Assembly (NCBI GenBank): GCA_964446865.1
Contig: CAYURD010000080.1
Coordinates: 1 to 18,542 of the forward strand
Length of the DNA stretch: 18,542 nucleotides
DNA from: Glaciecola sp964446865
GTDB lineage: Bacteria; Pseudomonadota; Gammaproteobacteria; Enterobacterales; Alteromonadaceae
Reading direction: 5' to 3'
Of this stretch, positions 14,400-18,542 are shown one piece after another. The first letter of the stretch is position 1; each line of letters begins with the position of its first letter. The notes below the pieces were generated by a model. The model was given only the letters and a program-made list of their open reading frames with translations, had not been told where the DNA came from and did no database searches. The position numbers and the translations under genes were made by a program.

Positions 14400-14903
14400 T
14401 TAAGCGCTTTTAGTAATATGAGTAATCGTTGCGGGTGCGTAACCAAAAAACTCAGGAATAGGTTTATTTTGCATGCTGCATATAATGCGGATTAACGCAT
14501 AATGATGTATTGCATGACTACTCGCAAAAACTAGCTCACGCTCCAATGTACTATTACATGTAGTAGAATGAGTGCGACTCACATCTATCTCGGTAGTCAC
14601 TGTGATTGGCGTATCTAATATATTGTCTGCAAGGTTGTTTAACCAAGTCACAATGCTTTCGAAGCACTCTATTGCTTCGGCAGGGAATTGCTCAACGGCA
14701 TTAAAACGATGACGCTTATTATAGTCAACATGCCCTTCGTTGTGACCATTCATTAATGCTAAAAAATGATCGATCACATGTCTCATATGAGCACCAACAC
14801 TGCTAGGAAAGTGAGGTGGAAGCTGCTTTTGGTACTCGGTTATACTCATTCCATCTAATAAATCAATCGCTTGACTCACGATGGTACTGTAACTATTTGA
14901 CAT
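14400..14903 (-). CDS. DinB-fold metal-binding protein (DUF-type, not DNA polymerase IV)
   Basis: A 167-residue four-helix-bundle protein of the DinB/YfiT superfamily. The putative metal ligands are a His in GAHMRHVIDHF (38-48) and His residues in SSHAIHHYALIR (128-139), the common H...HxxxH triad. Members include bacillithiol or mycothiol S-transferases, but which thiol cofactor this one would use is unknown. The start at 14903 is preferred over an upstream ATG at 14954 because AAGGA sits five bases before it and the homologous part begins there. It is the first gene of a pair with the PhnA-like gene. Confidence 0.82.
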   Translation of the reverse strand: MSNSYSTIVSQAIDLLDGMSITEYQKQLPPHFPSSVGAHMRHVIDHFLALMNGHNEGHVDYNKRHRFNAVEQFPAEAIECFESIVTWLNNLADNILDTPITVTTEIDVSRTHSTTCNSTLERELVFASSHAIHHYALIRIICSMQNKPIPEFFGYAPATITHITKSA

Positions 14904-15135
14904 GCTGTTCCTTGAATTTCTAAAAAATAAGTGCTTAATATTTACGTACAACATTACTATTATTATTGACGCCTTAGGCGCAAGTGGTTAAAAAAACCGT
15001 TGCTAATATAGTAATTTTTAAGCTGCCTATATTGTCGCACAGGATTGAGTATAAGTGTATCGAGCAAATATCACAATTTTATGTCAATTTAGAAAAAGCT
15101 TTATATTATTGTTTCAGATCAAATTTTTACCTTTT

Positions 15136-15161
15136 AAAAAAAGGCAAGACCTAAGGTCTTG
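15136..15161 (-). terminator. strong intrinsic terminator on the minus strand with no gene before it
   Basis: CAAGACCTAAGGTCTTG (15145-15161) folds into a seven-base-pair stem with a three-base loop. On the minus strand it is followed by CC and then seven T (15142-15136). This is a textbook intrinsic terminator, yet no annotated minus-strand gene ends here; the aldo/keto reductase upstream of it on this strand is read the other way. Confidence 0.65.
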
Positions 15162-15163
15162 TC

Positions 15164-15175
15164 ACAAACGTTTGT
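15164..15175. promoter_or_regulatory. palindrome with a central AAACGTTT, candidate LacI-family operator
   Basis: ACAAACGTTTGT is a perfect 12-bp palindrome centred on CG, the form shared by PurR-, FruR- and other LacI-family sites. It lies about 80-120 bp before the reductase start and next to the orphan terminator. The regulator is not in the window. Confidence 0.45.
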
Positions 15176-15284
15176 TAATTTGGCTTACCTAGGATGACTA
15201 CGCATACGTATTCACTGCACTACACGCCCATGATAACTGCTATACTCGATGATATTAATGAGCAAGCAAGGTTTGAGCAATATT

Positions 15285-16250
15285 ATGACTTTACCCATCC
15301 ACCAATATTTTCCTGAAGCAAGCAGACTTATTTTGGGTGCAATGCATCTAGGTGGCGGTTGGAATGATAATCCAGTGTCGGGTGATGATATTGATCAGGC
15401 CTTTGATTTAGTCACTTCTGCTATCGAAACCGGCATCAATGTAATTGATTTGGCAGATATATACACTTTCGGGAAAGCAGAAAAGACCGTTGGTGAGCTC
15501 TTTAAACGAGAACGTTCGTTACGTCATCACCTTATTTTGCAGTCAAAAGTTGGCATTAAACTCACGCCAACGCACTCCATTTGCCAGTATGATTTATCGG
15601 GAGACTGGATAAGCGAGGCCGTCAACGCAAGTATTAAGCGTTTACACGATAACAATTTAGACATATTATTTTTGCATCGCCCCGACCCATTAATGCAGCT
15701 CGAAGATACAGCCAATGCCTTAACAAAGTTACACGAACAAGGTAAGTTTGAGTATTTAGCTGTCTCTAATATGCATGCAGGTCAAATCGCCTACCTTCAA
15801 AGCGCTTTATCGTTTCCGATTATGGCCAATCAGTTAGAAATGAGTTTAGCTTCCCACGACTTTGTTGAAGATGGCATTACCGCAAACATGAAGCTAAATG
15901 CCGAAAATGGATTCCCCCGTGGTACGCTTGAGTTTTGTCAACAATCGGGTATTCAATTGCAAGCTTGGGGAGCCATTGCACAAGGACGTTACTCTGCGGG
16001 CCAAAAAAGCGATTGTTCAAAAACGACTAACACACAAGCACTTGTGCAAACACTCGCCAGTGAATACTCGGTTGATGAGAATGCCATTGTTTTGGCTTGG
16101 CTGTTGCGCCACCCAGCAAACATTCAAGCCGTAATTGGCACAACAAATAGTGAAAGGCTAGTTAAGACTGCTAAAGGCGCAAATATCGAACTTAGCCGAG
16201 AGCAGTGGTATGGTTTACTAGAGGCTGTTAGAGGCGATAGAGTGCCGTAG
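15285..16250 (+). CDS. aldo/keto reductase, YdhF type
   Basis: A cytoplasmic NADPH-dependent carbonyl reductase of about 321 residues with an (alpha/beta)8 barrel. The catalytic tetrad is visible: Asp and Tyr in NVIDLADIYTFGKAE, Lys in LQSKVGI, and His in LFLHRPDPL. The C-terminal half has the coenzyme segments WGAIAQGR and VIGTTNSERL. The end, EQWYGLLEAVRGDRVP, follows the pattern of E. coli YdhF, whose physiological substrate is not established. In-frame ATGs at 15249, 15258 and 15285 all lack a good ribosome site; 15285 is chosen because a GAG lies seven bases before it and the conserved part begins soon after. It precedes the amylase by 93 bp on the same strand; cotranscription is possible but unproven. 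Confidence 0.85.
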   Translation: MTLPIHQYFPEASRLILGAMHLGGGWNDNPVSGDDIDQAFDLVTSAIETGINVIDLADIYTFGKAEKTVGELFKRERSLRHHLILQSKVGIKLTPTHSICQYDLSGDWISEAVNASIKRLHDNNLDILFLHRPDPLMQLEDTANALTKLHEQGKFEYLAVSNMHAGQIAYLQSALSFPIMANQLEMSLASHDFVEDGITANMKLNAENGFPRGTLEFCQQSGIQLQAWGAIAQGRYSAGQKSDCSKTTNTQALVQTLASEYSVDENAIVLAWLLRHPANIQAVIGTTNSERLVKTAKGANIELSREQWYGLLEAVRGDRVP

Positions 16251-16343
16251 ATTCCAATGACTTGGCGTCACTTAGGAGCACTTAAGCAATGAACTTAAAC
16301 AATATTGTAACTGCATAAAAATACTTAGCACGAGGAAGCGATT

Positions 16344-18455
16344 ATGAAACTCACTCACATTCAAAAGCATGCAAAACACTCGTTATTGTTAACGCTAGCA
16401 ATCACCTCAGCTTTGTTTGTTGGGGCATGCTCAAAGCCGCAAGAAAGCGCAGAAGTTCCTGCGCCAGAGGCAGAAGTAAAAGCGCCAAGCATAAGTAGTA
16501 ATAAAACAGATTACTTAACCCGCAACATACAAGATGAAGTATTTTATTTTGTGATGCCCGACCGTTTCCACAATGCAAAATCTGAAAATGACATGGGCGA
16601 CCCGTCTCGTCCTATTTCATATGGTGGCTACGATCCCACAAAAATACGTTCTTTTCACGGTGGTGATATAGCAGGCCTTGAGGCAAAACTCGATTATATT
16701 GATAGTTTAGGGATTACCTCTATCTGGATGACGCCAATATTGCGCAACAAAGCCATACAACAAGATGGGATTGCACACCATGGATACTGGGTAGTTGATT
16801 TTACCGAAATTGACCCGCACTTTGGCAGTAATGACGACTTAAAGAGTTTGATTGAAGCCGCTCATGAGCGAGACATTAAAGTATTTTTTGACATTATTAC
16901 CAATCACACTGCCGACGTGATCAAATACGAAGAGTGCCATGATCAAACAGGCAAATTCAAAAATACTGAAAAAAACGGCTGTGCGTTTATTAGCAGTGAA
17001 GAATTACAAGCGGGTAAACGTTACACGCCGTTTGTACTCGAAAATGAAAAACAAGCAAAAGTACCGGCTTGGCTAAATGATCCTAAATACTACAACAACC
17101 AAGGCGATTCTTTTTGGGAAGGCGAAAGCGCAGTAAAAGGAGACTTTGTTGGACTAGACGATATTGACACCAGTCAAGCAGAGGTCATTAGCGGTCTAAC
17201 CGAGGTCTTCAAAGATTTGATCAGTGATTTTAGACCCGATGGTTTTAGGATAGATACCGTTAAACACGTAGACATCGAATTTTGGCAAAGCTTTGGCCCA
17301 GATATTATTGAGCATGCCCAATCGATAGGTTTACCTGAATTTTTCATATTTGGTGAAGTATACGATGGTAATCCAGCGGGTTTAAGCAAATTTACAACTA
17401 AAGGCAAGCTACCGTCAGTGCTTGATTTTAGTTTTGCGTTTAATACAAACGATGTGGTGTTTAATAACAAGAGTCTGACTCAGCTTTCAAACCTATTTGA
17501 TAATGACGACTATTATCGCGACGCAGATTCAACGCCAAATGATTTGCTTAATTTTTTAGGTAATCATGACATGGGCCGCGTTGGTCACTTTATTCAAAAA
17601 GGAGCCAGTGAGGCCAGCGCTTCAGAGCAACTTGCCTTAGCCAAAATCGCTCACGCTTTTATGTACTTCTCTCGCGGTGTACCCGTCGTTTATTATGGTG
17701 ATGAACAAGGTTTTACCGGAGACGGTGGTGACGTTGATGCGCGAGAAAACATGGACCCATCTAAGGTTGATAGTTATAACGACAACACACTACTGGGCAC
17801 AAATAAAACCACAGCAGATGATAACTTTGACCAGAGTCACCCTTTATACATTGAACTAGCGAAGCTGTCATCTTTGCGAAGCGAACATCAATCGTTGCGC
17901 CGCGGCGAGCACATCAACCGTTTAGTCGATGACGAAAAACGTATTTATGCATTTAGCCGTATTCAGACAATGGATATGATTGACCATATGGTCGTGCTCA
18001 ACCTTTCTAACGAGACACAACAAACCACCCTAAGAGCAGGTATGTCTGAGTATTCAAAAATTGCAGGTATTGAAGAGAATACTGTAGAGCTCAGTGGTGA
18101 TCAGTTAATGCTCTCACTCGCACCGTATAGCTACACGATTGTTAAATCGAAAGACGCCATTACCAAGAGTATGGTAAGCGGTATATCTATGTTGCCGCCT
18201 TACACTGAAAACGACCGTTTGTTTCTGTCCTTTGAACTTGAGTTTAGTAACCCTGAACAATTTAATTTTGCCAATATAGATGTATTTGGTATTGCTGAAA
18301 ACGGTGAAAAAACGAAAATTGCCTTTGATACAACCGCCCCCTACCGAGCGGTTATTATGCCAGAGCTTGTTTCGCAATTTACCCAGGTAGAAGTGGTATC
18401 TGACAACTTCCAAGGACAAAGCAAGCGTGCGGTGTTTGATATCAGCATTCCGTAG
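16344..18455 (+). CDS. GH13 alpha-amylase family lipoprotein
   Basis: A 703-residue glycoside hydrolase for starch-like alpha-glucans, anchored as a lipoprotein: a basic start, a hydrophobic stretch and the lipobox VGAC with Cys29 as the first mature residue. The next residue is Ser, not Asp, so outer-membrane sorting is likely. The barrel carries the GH13 regions: region I DIITNH (183-188), region II GFRIDTVKH with nucleophile Asp304, region III FIFGEVYDG with acid/base Glu338, and region IV FLGNHD with Asp409. All catalytic residues are intact. FYFVMPDRFHNA (67-78) and HGGD near 105-108 are typical of the N-terminal barrel. After residue about 520 come a C-terminal beta domain and an extra domain of about 95 residues that I do not recognise. 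GAGGA sits seven bases before the ATG. Confidence 0.92.
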   Translation: MKLTHIQKHAKHSLLLTLAITSALFVGACSKPQESAEVPAPEAEVKAPSISSNKTDYLTRNIQDEVFYFVMPDRFHNAKSENDMGDPSRPISYGGYDPTKIRSFHGGDIAGLEAKLDYIDSLGITSIWMTPILRNKAIQQDGIAHHGYWVVDFTEIDPHFGSNDDLKSLIEAAHERDIKVFFDIITNHTADVIKYEECHDQTGKFKNTEKNGCAFISSEELQAGKRYTPFVLENEKQAKVPAWLNDPKYYNNQGDSFWEGESAVKGDFVGLDDIDTSQAEVISGLTEVFKDLISDFRPDGFRIDTVKHVDIEFWQSFGPDIIEHAQSIGLPEFFIFGEVYDGNPAGLSKFTTKGKLPSVLDFSFAFNTNDVVFNNKSLTQLSNLFDNDDYYRDADSTPNDLLNFLGNHDMGRVGHFIQKGASEASASEQLALAKIAHAFMYFSRGVPVVYYGDEQGFTGDGGDVDARENMDPSKVDSYNDNTLLGTNKTTADDNFDQSHPLYIELAKLSSLRSEHQSLRRGEHINRLVDDEKRIYAFSRIQTMDMIDHMVVLNLSNETQQTTLRAGMSEYSKIAGIEENTVELSGDQLMLSLAPYSYTIVKSKDAITKSMVSGISMLPPYTENDRLFLSFELEFSNPEQFNFANIDVFGIAENGEKTKIAFDTTAPYRAVIMPELVSQFTQVEVVSDNFQGQSKRAVFDISIP

Positions 18456-18492
18456 ATTGCTGAATCTACCCGCTATTGATAAAACCCCGTCA

Positions 18493-18510
18493 TTCCCGCG
18501 AAGGCGGGAA
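18493..18510. repeat. REP-like palindromic hairpin after the amylase gene
   Basis: TTCCCGC, loop GAAG and GCGGGAA form a perfect seven-base-pair hairpin within a CGTCATTCCCGCGAAGG context. This is a dispersed palindromic unit seen intergenically in many proteobacterial genomes. It is much more GC-rich than its surroundings. A T-run (18528-18533) follows 17 bases later, so it could also help end amylase transcription. Confidence 0.7.
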
Positions 18511-18542
18511 CCTCTTGTGGTTAACTCTTTTTTACTTGGTCA

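Larger units (their letters stand above)
14955..15248. other. divergent regulatory spacer between the DinB-like and aldo/keto reductase genes
   Basis: From the true DinB start this spacer is about 380 bp, very AT-rich, and without a convincing reading frame. It holds a strong minus-strand intrinsic terminator (15136-15161), a perfect palindrome (15164-15175) and a weaker A-rich hairpin near 14982-15005 with GCAA/TTGC and GGTT/AACC arms. Confidence 0.6.

Noticed and set aside
14400..14903. DinB as DNA polymerase IV
   Set aside because: The protein is a small His-rich helical bundle; it has no polymerase motifs. The shared name comes from Bacillus DinB.
14975..15005. A-rich hairpin near 14982-15005 as a terminator
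   Set aside because: The A/T run lies in the loop and not after the stem, so it does not have terminator form on either strand.

Overview
The window looks like a chromosomal segment of a marine gammaproteobacterium, most plausibly an Alteromonadales member near Alteromonas, Glaciecola or Paraglaciecola. This is inferred from the AT-leaning base composition, a class II PyrC, a DbpA helicase with its C-terminal RNA-binding domain, an Alteromonadales-like tRNA-Trp and a lipoprotein amylase. No database search was possible. I see no transposase, integrase, phage module, CRISPR array or recognisable defence island. One block of 100 N (11878-11977) is a scaffold gap.

Layout. A 5'-partial view of tRNA-Trp (minus strand) runs off the left edge, with a candidate stable-RNA promoter behind it. 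A dienoyl-CoA isomerase of the ECH1 type (+) converges on a sugar-porter MFS transporter (-). A nitroreductase-fold flavoprotein with the iodotyrosine-deiodinase active-site triad (+) converges on a pesticin/T4-lysozyme-like protein whose catalytic Thr position is Ile (-). Upstream of that on the minus strand are a full-length ABC exporter and a MAPEG membrane protein, separated by a 15-bp tandem repeat array. A rhodanese with a C-terminal membrane hairpin (+) is divergent from MAPEG and converges on a second-type peptide deformylase (-). Next come an ecdysteroid-kinase-like phosphotransferase (+), DbpA (-) and PyrC (-); a second, unrelated 15-bp tandem array lies between pyrC and dbpA.

Right of the gap is a two-domain acyltransferase resembling the ornithine-lipid synthase OlsF (+), followed by a DinB-fold/PhnA gene pair (-). 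After a regulatory-looking intergenic region come a YdhF-type aldo/keto reductase (+) and a GH13 alpha-amylase lipoprotein (+). A REP-like hairpin lies at the right edge.

How the genes fit together. Most units are single genes or pairs in alternating orientation, so this is not one pathway. Plausible links are: the surface amylase and the sugar porter (alpha-glucan use, though 14 kb apart); MAPEG, ABC exporter and rhodanese (stress or detoxification); and DinB-PhnA (a tight two-gene operon). The most interesting items are the degenerate lysozyme-fold protein, the halotyrosine-dehalogenase-like flavoprotein, the OlsF-like fusion, the two in-frame 15-bp repeat arrays just beyond stop codons, and an orphan minus-strand terminator that may mark a small RNA.
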